In this document: positions 8,552 through 16,968 of the stretch, piece after piece | How the letters are laid out: every line of letters begins with the position of its first letter | Numbering within the stretch: the stretch's first letter is position 1 | Source of the DNA: CAYJAY01 sp964370715 | GTDB lineage: Bacteria; Bacillota; Clostridia; Oscillospirales; Ruminococcaceae | Reading direction: 5' to 3' | Assembly: GCA_964370715.1 (NCBI GenBank) | Contig: CAYJKJ010000005.1 | Coordinates: 1-64,000, forward strand | Length of the DNA stretch: 64,000 nt | The notes under the pieces: generated by a model | Told to the model about the DNA's origin: nothing | Databases searched by the model: none | Seen by the model: only the letters and a program-made list of their open reading frames with translations | Program-made: the position numbers and the translations under genes

Positions 8552-8770
8552 TTAACTGATAACCTCTGAGGCGTTCAAAAACAAACAATCAAAAATCACA
8601 AAAAAGGCAGACTGGATTTTTTTCAAATTCAGAACAACAATAATGATAGCAATAACGCTGGCTGTAGTGTTTTGAAGTTTAGCACGAATTAAACCTAACC
8701 CACATTTTTGCTTTGCAAGACAGATGTTTCTTTCGACCTCGACACGCTCATAAATGTCGGTATAATCTTG
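8552..8770 (-). pseudogene. C-terminal fragment of an IS1182-like transposase
   Basis: Read leftward, 8770 to 8552 gives 72 codons and a stop. The stretch 'YERVEVERNICLAKQKCGLG' followed by 'LIRAKLQNTTASVIAII' matches the conserved C-terminus of IS1182/IS4-group transposases (ERxxxxAKRxxGLGxxRxxG type). An in-frame TAA (8771-8773) and absence of the upstream DDE domain show it is truncated. It ends 27 bp from the stop of the next gene. No terminal inverted repeats were recognised. The family call is from motif memory and could be a neighbouring IS family. Confidence 0.65.
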
Positions 8771-8796
8771 TTATTCATTAGGCTTTATTCATTAAA

Positions 8797-10062
8797 TTAT
8801 TCTTTTGTTTCGTCGCTGACAATAGTTAATTTTAACCTATTAATCCTCTTGTTGTCGGCATCCTCGATTAAAAACATGGCGTTTTCTGCCTTTATTTTTT
8901 CCCCGTTTTTGGGGAACCTGTCGAGCATTCCAACGATGTATCCGCCTATCGAATCAAACTCATCCGAAACGATATTAAGCCCTGTTTTTTCATTTAATTC
9001 TGTAATCCGAAACGATCCCTCGATTAGATATTCCGTCTCGCTTAGTTGGATAAAATCATCTTCATCCAGGTCATATTCATCATCGATATCGCCGACTATT
9101 CTTTCGATTAGATCTTCGATAGTGATAAGCCCCGAAGTTCCGCCATATTCATCCACCACAACCGCCATACCAATTTTTTTAAGTTGCAGTTTTTTAAACA
9201 GCTTGTTTGTTTTTGTGAATTCATGAATAAAAAACGCTTCTCTTAAAACGGAAGATATCGTAAAAGAATCATTCAATTCGGTATCCATCAAAAGATCTTT
9301 TATATAAAGCATTCCAACAATGTTGTCAAACGAATCTTTAAACACCGGCATTCGAGAAAATTGATGTTGTTTAAAGATCTGCATAACATCTTTGTATGAA
9401 GCATCAAGATCGATAGCAACCATATCGGTTCTTGGTATCATAACATCTTTTGCATACGAATCGCCAAAGTTAAACACGTTGTAGAGCATCTCTTTTTCGT
9501 CGGTTTCGATTACCCCTTCTTCATGGCTAACCGTGACGATAGTTTTTAACTTTTCCGCTGTTATAAACGATTCGTTAGCGTCGGAATTTCCTCCAAAAAG
9601 TTTAATCAAAACGTTAGTTACAACCATGAGAATTTTAACTATCGGCGAAAATACCATCACTATTACAAATATAGGTTTTGACACAAAAAGAGCTGTTTTT
9701 TGCGAATTTTGGCTCGCTACAGATTTAGGGGTGATTTCGCCAAAGATAAGCACAAACAACGTCATAACCCCTGTTGCTATGCCAACGCCGGCGCTTCCGA
9801 ATATATCGGTAGCCAAAACCGTTGCGAGCGCCGAAGCCCCTATGTTGACTAGATTATTGCCAACTAGGATAGATCCCAACAGCTTTGGTGTGTCGTCGAT
9901 TAGTGTTTCGATGAGTTTTGCGCCCTTGACATCGTTTGATATCATGTGTCTTACATCGAGTTTTGTTATAGACATAAGCGCTGTTTCCGACATCGAAAAA
10001 AACGCCGACCCTCCGATTAGCAACACCAACACAAATATTTGTATACCCATTTCTGAAGTCAT
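8797..10062 (-). CDS. HlyC/CorC-family membrane protein (CNNM-CBS-CorC_C)
   Basis: 421-aa membrane protein of the CorC/HlyC (UPF0053) family, linked to Mg2+/divalent-cation efflux in bacteria. ATG 10062 has AGGAGAA (10071-10077) at 8 nt. Order: DUF21/CNNM membrane domain ~1-185 with helices 'IFVLVLLIGGSAFFSMSETALM' and 'IATGVMTLFVLIFGEITPKSVA'; CBS pair ~205-330 ('VMIPRTDMVAIDLDASYKDV', 'GMAVVVDEYGGTSGLITIEDLIERI'); transporter-associated C-terminal domain ~345-415. All parts are present at family length. A promoter is seen at 10278-10306, which implies a leader of about 200 nt. Transported ion not proven. Confidence 0.9.
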   Translation of the reverse strand: MTSEMGIQIFVLVLLIGGSAFFSMSETALMSITKLDVRHMISNDVKGAKLIETLIDDTPKLLGSILVGNNLVNIGASALATVLATDIFGSAGVGIATGVMTLFVLIFGEITPKSVASQNSQKTALFVSKPIFVIVMVFSPIVKILMVVTNVLIKLFGGNSDANESFITAEKLKTIVTVSHEEGVIETDEKEMLYNVFNFGDSYAKDVMIPRTDMVAIDLDASYKDVMQIFKQHQFSRMPVFKDSFDNIVGMLYIKDLLMDTELNDSFTISSVLREAFFIHEFTKTNKLFKKLQLKKIGMAVVVDEYGGTSGLITIEDLIERIVGDIDDEYDLDEDDFIQLSETEYLIEGSFRITELNEKTGLNIVSDEFDSIGGYIVGMLDRFPKNGEKIKAENAMFLIEDADNKRINRLKLTIVSDETKE

Positions 10063-10352
10063 TTAAATTGTTCTCCTAAAATAATTTTGTTTATATTCTT
10101 TGTTTGTTATTTAACTTTTTGTATATTTGGTTTGAAAAAAACTAATTGTAAACTTGACGTTGTAGACTTTCAATCTCAACCTTGCCGCCGATGATGTTTT
10201 CTCCTCATTGCAACATTAGTTCAAGCGGTTGTTAATTGAGCATTTAATTGATTTACAATAAAAATATCTATTACAGTATTTTATGTTATAACGAAAGAAA
10301 AGTCAATTTTAATAGCAATAAATTTTACAGCAAAACAAAAAAAAGAATTAAA
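10063..10352. other. Leader and promoter region of the CorC-family gene
   Basis: No gene seen. It contains the leftward promoter at 10278-10306 and a ~208-nt untranslated leader. The leader is GC-richer around 10170-10225, where a TTGC/GCAA-bounded segment lies. It did not match the M-box or yybP-ykoY riboswitch features I know. Confidence 0.5.
10278..10306 (-). promoter_or_regulatory. Sigma-A promoter, leftward
   Basis: On the minus strand, TTGACT (10306-10301), 17-bp spacer, TAAAAT (10283-10278). Predicted start near 10271, about 208 nt before the CorC-family start codon. Confidence 0.65.
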
Positions 10353-10388
10353 GAAAGCCCACAGCAAGTATATATGCTGTGGGCTTTC
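10353..10388 (-). terminator. Terminator of the sensor-EAL gene
   Basis: Perfect 14-bp stem GAAAGCCCACAGCA (10353-10366) / TGCTGTGGGCTTTC (10375-10388), 8-nt loop. On the minus strand it is followed by TTTAATTCTTTTTTTTG. Confidence 0.9.
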
Positions 10389-10406
10389 GCACTCTTAAAG
10401 ATACTC

Positions 10407-13307
10407 TTAGATTAACGAGATGGAATATTGTTTTTTTGCAACAAGAAGATCTACAAATTTGTTTTCCGGCATAGGTTTTTCAAAATAATAACCTTGTGCA
10501 TAGTCACAAGCTATGCTTTTTAACCACATTGCTTGTGCAGGGGTCTCAACACCTTCTGCGACAACCTTCATGTTTAAATGCTTTGCCATCTTGACGATAT
10601 CCGAAACAACAACAGAGCTTTTTCCGCCCTGTCCTTCAAGATTAAAGAAAGCTTTGTCGAGCTTTAAGACATCCGCTTCGATAGCGCTTAGCCTGTTAAG
10701 GGAGGAAACACCGGCACCAAAATCATCGATCGAGATATTAAAGCCTAGTTTTTTAAGCTGTTTTACTCTTGATAGGAACATTTTTGGGTCTGTTTCTATT
10801 GCGCTTTCGGTGAGTTCCAGTTCAATCATTTTTGGGTCGATTTCATGAAGAGAGACAATATCGGATATTCGACTTACGAGGTGTTCAGAAAGAATGGTGT
10901 GGGAGGAAAGGTTGACCGAGATACAAGGAAGGTCGATGAAGCTGTGGTTGTTTTTGATAAATCTGCAAACTTCATCGAAAACATAGAGGTCGAGGGTTGC
11001 GATAAATCCGTTTTTCTCGAAAACAGGAATAAACGCATCGGGATAGATTGTTTCGCCAAGCTTTGGTTTCCAACGAACAAGAGCTTCAACGCCACCTATT
11101 TTTAATGTGTTGAAATTAACTTTCGGCTGGTATTCAACAAAAAACTCTCGATCTTTTAAGGCTTTTTTCATACGGAAAGTTATGTTGATTTTGTCTTCAT
11201 ATTGCTTTTGCATTTTTTCATCAAACGTTATGAACGTTGTTTTGTGGGAGCATTTGCCGGCAACTCTTGCATCATCTGCTTTCCCTATATATGCTGAGAT
11301 TTTTTCGGTTGAAACATTACCTATAACGACATTTCCGAACGACATCGAAAGGTTATATTGTTGACCGATTACTTCTTTTATTGCCGGAAGGATATGATCT
11401 GTATACAGCTCTTTCATCGTTCCGCCTTGATTTATTCTACGCAGGATTAAAAATTGGTCTGCGGTTCGTCTTGTTATAATCGCAGAGGAATTTTTAAATA
11501 TGTCCTTAAGGCAGTCGGCTATAGTGATTATGATTTCGGTGCCTCTTAATGCGCTATAATGAGTGTTTATTGTTTTAAAAAGATCTATATCAAACGAGAT
11601 GAGTTCATACTCGTTTGGCTTGGCTTTTTGGATTTTTTCCTCTAGTTCGTCTCTAAATTTATGGATAGCCATAAGCCCGGTTTGGGGATCTGTGTTATAT
11701 GCTTTGGTGAGTTTAAGCTGTTCTTGCTGTTGTTTATAAAGAACGTATGATATGAAAGCTGCAACCAACATGAGCAACGCTATCGCATAATAATACCAAT
11801 TATCCTTTATAGTATCGATAAAAGTTGGTTCATAGAAATGGGTAGCTGTGTTGCGCATGAGAATTTCGTCATACTGTCTTTTTGAGATGTTGTCAAGCAT
11901 GACATTGAAGATTGGTGTGTAGACATCGGCGATGTCGTTTGATATAGCATAATGGAAATCCAACATAAAGTCTGCAGCATAGGTGTAGTTTTCGTTGTCG
12001 GATAGATATGAATTCGCATAGGTAGTTCCGCTTTCGGTGAAGATTGCCATGTCAACCTCGCCGTTGGCATAGGCTTTTAAAAGATCTTCAAACGAATTAA
12101 AAAAAACAAATTCATTTTCGACCGCTTCTTTTGCAAAAAGATCGAAATTTACGTGGAGGTAGCTGGTTATGCCTATCTTTGGTGAACTTTTCCGAATGTT
12201 TTCGGAAACGGGAACATCGCCCACTATGCCAAGACCTCTCGGAACCATCGCAAGCATCTGCATACTATAATAAGATATCGTTGAGGTATAGTTTTCCATG
12301 ATGTCTTGATTATCTCCCACAGCGGAGACGACGACATCACAGTTTTCGGGAGGACCTTCGCCTGCTGACAGGCTATATGGTGCAAATTCAACTTCAAAAT
12401 CATATTTCGCCGAGAGTTCGTTCACTACATCTATTATCGCTCCATCGGCTTCGCCATCATCATTGGTGAACGAAAGAGGGCGGTGGGACGATTCGTATGC
12501 TACAACAAGGGGGCGTTGTCTTAATATTTCGGTTTCTTGTTTGGTTAGATCTCGATGTAGGTTGTGATATGTATCGTGGTTATACTTATCTCCTAGAGTT
12601 TCAAAAAAATCGCTTTCTTCGGCTATGATGATGTGAAGAGCTTCGTTAAGTTTCGACATCATCTCTTCATTTCCGTAATTGGAAATCATATAGGTGTGTT
12701 TTTTTCCAAAGTTTAAAATTGTTTGAAATTCCGAAAGATTAGAATCAGAGGAATAGACAAGATAGAAATCTGCTTCAACGTTTCGATAGTTATGGAGTTC
12801 ATTCATAATATACTCGACCGAGATATTGTTTTCAAATAAAAATTCGTCAAGCAATTCGTTTGCCGGGTTTTCTGCATAGGTTGCGACGGTTTTTCCGTCG
12901 ATGCTTTCGGGATCGCCGTAGAGAAGCGGTTTATCTGATTTTGTAACCATACTCAGTTGAACCGAGTTAAAGGGGGTTTCAAGATAAAGATATTGTTCGG
13001 CTCTCTGCTCGCTTAGATAGTATAGCCCGATTAGATCAACTGTACCGTTCTCCAAAGCATCAAAAACATCGCCTTTTATCTCGATAAATTCAAATCTAAA
13101 GTCGCTGACTTCTTCGATTTTTTTCAATACTTCATAGCCATAGCCTTCGCTTCCAACATGATCAATGTTATCGATTAAATCGTCATAGGGTTGATAGCCG
13201 ACCCTTAAAATAGTTTCGGCCGAGGCTGCATATGCGCTAGCGGAAAAAGCAATTGCGATTGAGATAAAAGCAAGTGTTGTTAAAAAAGCTTGTCTTACTA
13301 GTTTCAT
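10407..13307 (-). CDS. c-di-GMP phosphodiesterase: SBP-SBP-TM-degenerate GGDEF-EAL
   Basis: 966-aa membrane signalling protein. ATG 13307 with GGGGTGG upstream. Order: signal peptide 1-28; two SBP_bac_3-like sensor modules (~32-245 beginning 'LRVGYQPYDDL', ~265-495 beginning 'PLVVAYESSHRPLSF'); membrane helix ~503-523; GGDEF domain ~540-680 whose active loop is RTADQF, so it is unlikely to make c-di-GMP; EAL domain ~705-955 with EAL-VRW, NLS, ELTES, DDFGAG, KLDKAF, AEGVET and QGYYFEKP. All metal- and base-binding motifs of an active phosphodiesterase are visible. It should hydrolyse c-di-GMP in response to a small extracytoplasmic ligand, possibly an amino acid by analogy with SBP_bac_3. Ligand unknown. 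Confidence 0.9.
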   Translation of the reverse strand: MKLVRQAFLTTLAFISIAIAFSASAYAASAETILRVGYQPYDDLIDNIDHVGSEGYGYEVLKKIEEVSDFRFEFIEIKGDVFDALENGTVDLIGLYYLSEQRAEQYLYLETPFNSVQLSMVTKSDKPLLYGDPESIDGKTVATYAENPANELLDEFLFENNISVEYIMNELHNYRNVEADFYLVYSSDSNLSEFQTILNFGKKHTYMISNYGNEEMMSKLNEALHIIIAEESDFFETLGDKYNHDTYHNLHRDLTKQETEILRQRPLVVAYESSHRPLSFTNDDGEADGAIIDVVNELSAKYDFEVEFAPYSLSAGEGPPENCDVVVSAVGDNQDIMENYTSTISYYSMQMLAMVPRGLGIVGDVPVSENIRKSSPKIGITSYLHVNFDLFAKEAVENEFVFFNSFEDLLKAYANGEVDMAIFTESGTTYANSYLSDNENYTYAADFMLDFHYAISNDIADVYTPIFNVMLDNISKRQYDEILMRNTATHFYEPTFIDTIKDNWYYYAIALLMLVAAFISYVLYKQQQEQLKLTKAYNTDPQTGLMAIHKFRDELEEKIQKAKPNEYELISFDIDLFKTINTHYSALRGTEIIITIADCLKDIFKNSSAIITRRTADQFLILRRINQGGTMKELYTDHILPAIKEVIGQQYNLSMSFGNVVIGNVSTEKISAYIGKADDARVAGKCSHKTTFITFDEKMQKQYEDKINITFRMKKALKDREFFVEYQPKVNFNTLKIGGVEALVRWKPKLGETIYPDAFIPVFEKNGFIATLDLYVFDEVCRFIKNNHSFIDLPCISVNLSSHTILSEHLVSRISDIVSLHEIDPKMIELELTESAIETDPKMFLSRVKQLKKLGFNISIDDFGAGVSSLNRLSAIEADVLKLDKAFFNLEGQGGKSSVVVSDIVKMAKHLNMKVVAEGVETPAQAMWLKSIACDYAQGYYFEKPMPENKFVDLLVAKKQYSISLI

Positions 13308-13512
13308 AAAACCACCCCTATATATAATTCAAATAGTAATAAATACCAAATTAGACAAATTTTGCACAGTTATTACAATTTATGTCGAATTATAGCAAAA
13401 TATACACATAGTGTCAATAAATAATGAACGATTTTTAAATGTTTGTGAATAATTTCAAAATTTTCTACTTTTTTTGAACAACATTTCATTTGTAGATTTT
13501 TTGTCAAAAAAA

Positions 13513-13532
13513 ATAAGGGCTACTGCCCTTAT
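13513..13532 (-). terminator. Terminator of the EamA gene
   Basis: ATAAGGGC (13513-13520) / GCCCTTAT (13525-13532), 4-nt loop. On the minus strand it is followed by TTTTTTTGACAAA. Confidence 0.85.
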
Positions 13533-13570
13533 AAATTAATCGAATTAATACTTTTGGTTGAAAAAAATAT

Positions 13571-14497
13571 TTATGTTTTTTTGTTTCTTGCCGATAGGAA
13601 ATCGGGAACTTGCGCTAGGATAATTGCGATAAAGATTAAGGCACAACCGAAAATCTCTCTTAATGTTAACAGTTCCCCCAATAGAACAAAACCGGCAAGA
13701 ACCGAGAACACCGATTCTAGGCTAACGATGAGGGAGGCGACAAACGGGCTTGTGTCTCGCTGGGCAATTGATTGAAGAGTGAACGCAATTCCGCTTGAAA
13801 AGACCCCTGCATATACAATCGAAAACCAAGCCGCCATTATACCCTCGATTGTTATCGTTTCGAACAAAACGCTGGTGACAAAGCTTATTGCGCCACACAC
13901 GATAAACTGGATGCAAGAAAGGCGAACACAGTCGACTATTGGAGAATATTTGTCAAGAAGCATAAAATGGAACGAAAACATAACGGCACACATGAACACA
14001 AGAATATCGCCTAGCGACACCGAGAAGTTTTCTCCGATGCTTAAAAAATACATTCCGACAACCGCTATCGATGCACAAATCCAGATTATTTTATGGATTT
14101 TCTTTTTGAATATAAGACCTAGAAATGGAACGATAACGATATAGAGCGATGTTAGAAATCCGGCTTTTCCTACCGTTGTATATAAAAGGCCAAACTGTTG
14201 AAAAGCGGTTGCGCAAAACATAACGATTCCGCAAAGCACACCACCAACGACAACGTTTCGGTCGTTTTTAAACTTTTTAACGGAATGTTTAAACGAAAAG
14301 GTTGTAGATTTTTTATCTAACTTATCGTATATCAAAGCCGCAACAAAAAGAAACAACGCTCCAACTATCGAACGAGCGGTTATGTATGTGAATGGGCCGA
14401 TGTAGTCCATCCCGGTTTGTTGGGCGACAAACGTTGTCCCAAAAATGAATGCGGTTAGAAATAGCATTGCGATACTTTTATAATTAGTTTTTCCCAA
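13571..14497 (-). CDS. EamA/DMT-family transporter
   Basis: 308-aa integral membrane protein of the drug/metabolite transporter superfamily. ATG 14497 follows GAGGTGTAA. Two EamA halves of five helices each are visible: first half begins 'SIAMLFLTAFIFGTTFVAQQ', second half begins near 'LGDILVFMCAVMFSFHFMLL'. The second half ends 'GCALIFIAIILAQ', typical for the family. Substrates range from amino acids to nucleotides and cannot be inferred. It is transcribed away from the PHP gene and has its own terminator. Confidence 0.88.
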   Translation of the reverse strand: MGKTNYKSIAMLFLTAFIFGTTFVAQQTGMDYIGPFTYITARSIVGALFLFVAALIYDKLDKKSTTFSFKHSVKKFKNDRNVVVGGVLCGIVMFCATAFQQFGLLYTTVGKAGFLTSLYIVIVPFLGLIFKKKIHKIIWICASIAVVGMYFLSIGENFSVSLGDILVFMCAVMFSFHFMLLDKYSPIVDCVRLSCIQFIVCGAISFVTSVLFETITIEGIMAAWFSIVYAGVFSSGIAFTLQSIAQRDTSPFVASLIVSLESVFSVLAGFVLLGELLTLREIFGCALIFIAIILAQVPDFLSARNKKT

Positions 14498-14511
14498 AAT
14501 TACACCTCAAA

Positions 14512-14540
14512 TTGACTTTAACATTAAATATCTGTATCAT
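14512..14540 (+). promoter_or_regulatory. Probable sigma-A promoter of the PHP gene
   Basis: TTGACT (14512-14517), 17 bp, TATCAT (14535-14540). Start would fall near 14547, giving a ~95-nt leader that carries the short upstream frame at 14634. Confidence 0.55.
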
Positions 14541-14633
14541 GTTTAATATAAACACAACGAGTAGAATTATATCATAATATGAAAAATCATACAACCAATT
14601 TGAAATGTATTATCCTTTAGAAAGGAACAAGTG

Positions 14634-14645
14634 ATGAAAAAATGA
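14634..14645 (+). promoter_or_regulatory. Tiny upstream frame (Met-Lys-Lys-stop) overlapping the PHP start
   Basis: ATG AAA AAA TGA lies 5 nt after AAAGGAAC and overlaps the next start codon by ATGA (14642-14645). The same ribosome site is 13 nt from ATG 14642. Ribosomes may load on the tiny frame and reinitiate, a translational-coupling start. This is an inference from spacing only. Confidence 0.4.
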
Positions 14646-15466
14646 AAGCAGATCTACACACCCACACAAACGCTTCGGATGGTTTTCTGACAAGGGAACA
14701 GCTAATCGAAATAGCCAAAGTTTCAAACGTTGACTACATAGCGATAACCGATCATGATTCTTTGAAAAATAGTTATTCAAAAGAGGGGGACGCCGTTAAA
14801 GTTATCGAAGGCATCGAGCTTTCCGCAATTAATCCCTATAACGGGCGAAATCTTCATATACTTTGCTATATGCCAAAAAACAAAGAGGCGCTTTTTCCGC
14901 TTATCGAAAACGCAAAAAACGAAAGAATACGTGCCGGCGAGATAATGATAAAAAAAGCGTCGAAATACTACCCGATACTAACGGTCGAAAGAGTTTGGGA
15001 TGTTGCGAAACAAACGGAATCTATCTTCAAGCAACATATTATGCAGGTGCTTATCGATTTTGGCTACACAAAGGAACTATACGGAGATGAGTTCAAGTTT
15101 TTATTTGGCAAATTAAGCGGATGTTGCAAAGAAGACCCGATATATTTTGATGCCTTCACCGTCTTTTCGCATATAAAAGAATCCCGCTCGGTTGTGTCGA
15201 TAGCTCATCCAACGATATATGATTCGTTGGGGTTAAGCTATGATCTTGCAAAGATGGGTCTAATCGATGCGCTTGAGGTTAACCACCCGAGAAACAATCC
15301 CGACAAGATAAACGATATGAAAAAGATATGCCTTGAATGGAATCTTTTTGAGACAGCGGGTTCAGACTATCACGGACGAAACAACAGCAAGCCGGTTATG
15401 GTTGGCGAAAGAACGCTAGACCAAAACGGGCTAGACAAGCTTTTTAAAGCGAGCGATAAAAAATAG
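14642..15466 (+). CDS. PHP-domain metal-dependent phosphoesterase
   Basis: 274-aa soluble enzyme of the PHP family (TrpH/YciV-like). Metal-site motifs in order: 'DLHTHTNASDG' (residues 4-14), 'TDHDS', 'EGIELSA', 'AHPT' and C-terminal 'GSDYHG'. Bacterial relatives act as 3',5'-nucleoside bisphosphate phosphatase or 5'-to-3' exonuclease on short RNA. The length fits those members rather than PolC or histidinol phosphatase. It stands alone between divergent EamA and convergent MFS genes, so context adds little. Confidence 0.85.
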   Translation: MKADLHTHTNASDGFLTREQLIEIAKVSNVDYIAITDHDSLKNSYSKEGDAVKVIEGIELSAINPYNGRNLHILCYMPKNKEALFPLIENAKNERIRAGEIMIKKASKYYPILTVERVWDVAKQTESIFKQHIMQVLIDFGYTKELYGDEFKFLFGKLSGCCKEDPIYFDAFTVFSHIKESRSVVSIAHPTIYDSLGLSYDLAKMGLIDALEVNHPRNNPDKINDMKKICLEWNLFETAGSDYHGRNNSKPVMVGERTLDQNGLDKLFKASDKK

Positions 15467-15475
15467 CCATAACAA

Positions 15476-15522
15476 AAAGGATTATGAACCAAATTGAGTT
15501 TTGGCATAATCCTTTGTTTTTT
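15476..15522. terminator. Bidirectional terminator between PHP and MFS genes
   Basis: AAAGGATTATG (15476-15486) / CATAATCCTTT (15505-15515), with an inner CCAAA/TTTGG pairing. T-rich on the plus side (GTTTTTTT) and A-rich on the left, so it can serve both convergent genes. Confidence 0.85.
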
Positions 15523-15541
15523 TAAACTAAAAATTGTATTA

Positions 15542-16777
15542 TTATGGTTGCGAATTAACTTCTTCTCGAATTCTTCTTTCGCGTTCGGCTTTTTCGATAG
15601 CTTTTTTTCTTCGGTCAAAAGTTTCGAAATCAAAGTTTTTAAACCAAAGATATATAATAAGGGCGATTATTGCACACGCAAGATATACGCTTTGAAATCC
15701 GAAAAAGTCGGCGACGAATCCCAGCAAAAACACAACCACCGCTCCGCCGGTTCCGCTGGCTACTAGCATAAGACCCGAAGCACGACCCGAATTGTTGGGG
15801 TATTCCGAAACCGCAAGGCTGATAAGAAGAGGCCAAATAGGCCCAAACACATAGCCGGCAACCAAAAAGACTATCAATGATATAACCGGGTTTTGGTTAA
15901 AAGCTAAAACTAAAAGAAGAAGAACCGTAATAAACTGCGAACGGTTTATAATTTTTCTAGCATCTTTCTCCTTCCTGCCGTGGAAAAACCTTGCAAGAGC
16001 CATAGCGAGCCAAAACGCCGATATAGCATAAGCGCCATATTCAGGAGTGTTAAGCTCTACCGATATTAATGGATCGGCATAGAAAACTGCGCTTGCTTCG
16101 ATTCCAACATAGATCATTATCGAGAAAAACAAAAGGATAAAGTATGGTTTGAAAAACTGTTTGAAACCTTGTGTTTCGCCCGGAGAAGTTTTTCTATCGG
16201 CAAATACAACAGGCTCGGTATGGGTTATTTGGGTTATCATAAGTTGGGGCAACAACGCAACGAAAGCTATCGCACAGATTGTGAAGCCAATTCGCCAATC
16301 ATAGCCTTGACCCATCAGCCAATCAAGCACCAACGGACCCGAAACCGCACCCATGCTGAAAGTAAACTGGGTTTTAACGATTTGTTTTTCGCTTTTTAAT
16401 GGGTTGGTGTCGGCGAGAGCGGCCCCAATTATCGCCTCGATAGTGCTATAAGCTATGCCGAGGATAAAAACGCCAAGAACAAAGATGAAAACAGAGATTG
16501 AGGTTCCGGCTATAAAACAACCCAGCGCAAACAACGGAATAAATACCGACAAAACTTTTTTCTTTCCGATAAGATCCGAAACGCCGCCCATGATAAGCGA
16601 ACCCAGCGCAACAGCGATATATTGAACCGATATTATAAGCCCCGTTATGCCGCTGCCAACTTCAAATTCATGAGCAATCGATAGAGTAGAAAGTTGAAAT
16701 GCCCCTGTTTCAAACCCCAGGAAAAAAGAAAGCAACAGGCAAAGAGGATAGAGATGCTTTTTGTTTGTTTTTATCAT
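15542..16777 (-). CDS. MFS transporter
   Basis: 411-aa membrane protein with about 12 helices. Opening 'LYPLCLLLSFFLGFETGAFQLS' and the loop-2 motif 'GGVSDLIGKKKVLSVF' (MFS motif A, GxxSDxxGRKK type) identify the major facilitator superfamily. The second half carries 'MALARFFHGRKEKDARK'. The C-terminal tail (last ~35 residues) is charged and cytoplasmic. Substrate not inferable. It may be a drug or sugar exporter; the neighbouring ABC-F gene is divergent and separately promoted. Confidence 0.88.
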   Translation of the reverse strand: MIKTNKKHLYPLCLLLSFFLGFETGAFQLSTLSIAHEFEVGSGITGLIISVQYIAVALGSLIMGGVSDLIGKKKVLSVFIPLFALGCFIAGTSISVFIFVLGVFILGIAYSTIEAIIGAALADTNPLKSEKQIVKTQFTFSMGAVSGPLVLDWLMGQGYDWRIGFTICAIAFVALLPQLMITQITHTEPVVFADRKTSPGETQGFKQFFKPYFILLFFSIMIYVGIEASAVFYADPLISVELNTPEYGAYAISAFWLAMALARFFHGRKEKDARKIINRSQFITVLLLLVLAFNQNPVISLIVFLVAGYVFGPIWPLLISLAVSEYPNNSGRASGLMLVASGTGGAVVVFLLGFVADFFGFQSVYLACAIIALIIYLWFKNFDFETFDRRKKAIEKAERERRIREEVNSQP

Positions 16778-16902
16778 AAGTTAACCCCAATTATATTAAT
16801 AACACTTTTACATACAGGAATATAATAATTGATTATTGTAATAAATACAAGTTTAATATTATATTATTTTGTTAATATTTTTATATACTGCATAATTAGT
16901 TG

Positions 16903-16931
16903 TTGAAAAAACCGTTGAAATGCTTTAATAT
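16903..16931 (+). promoter_or_regulatory. Probable promoter of the ABC-F gene
   Basis: TTGAAA (16903-16908), 17-bp spacer, TAATAT (16926-16931). The leader to the start at 16969 would be only ~30 nt, leaving no room for an attenuator. Confidence 0.55.
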
Positions 16932-16968
16932 TGTATGGGACACTTAAATATTAATTTTAGGAAAAGAT

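Noticed and set aside
10063..10350. M-box or manganese riboswitch before the CorC-family gene
   Set aside because: No match to the conserved cores I know; only an unexplained long leader is claimed.
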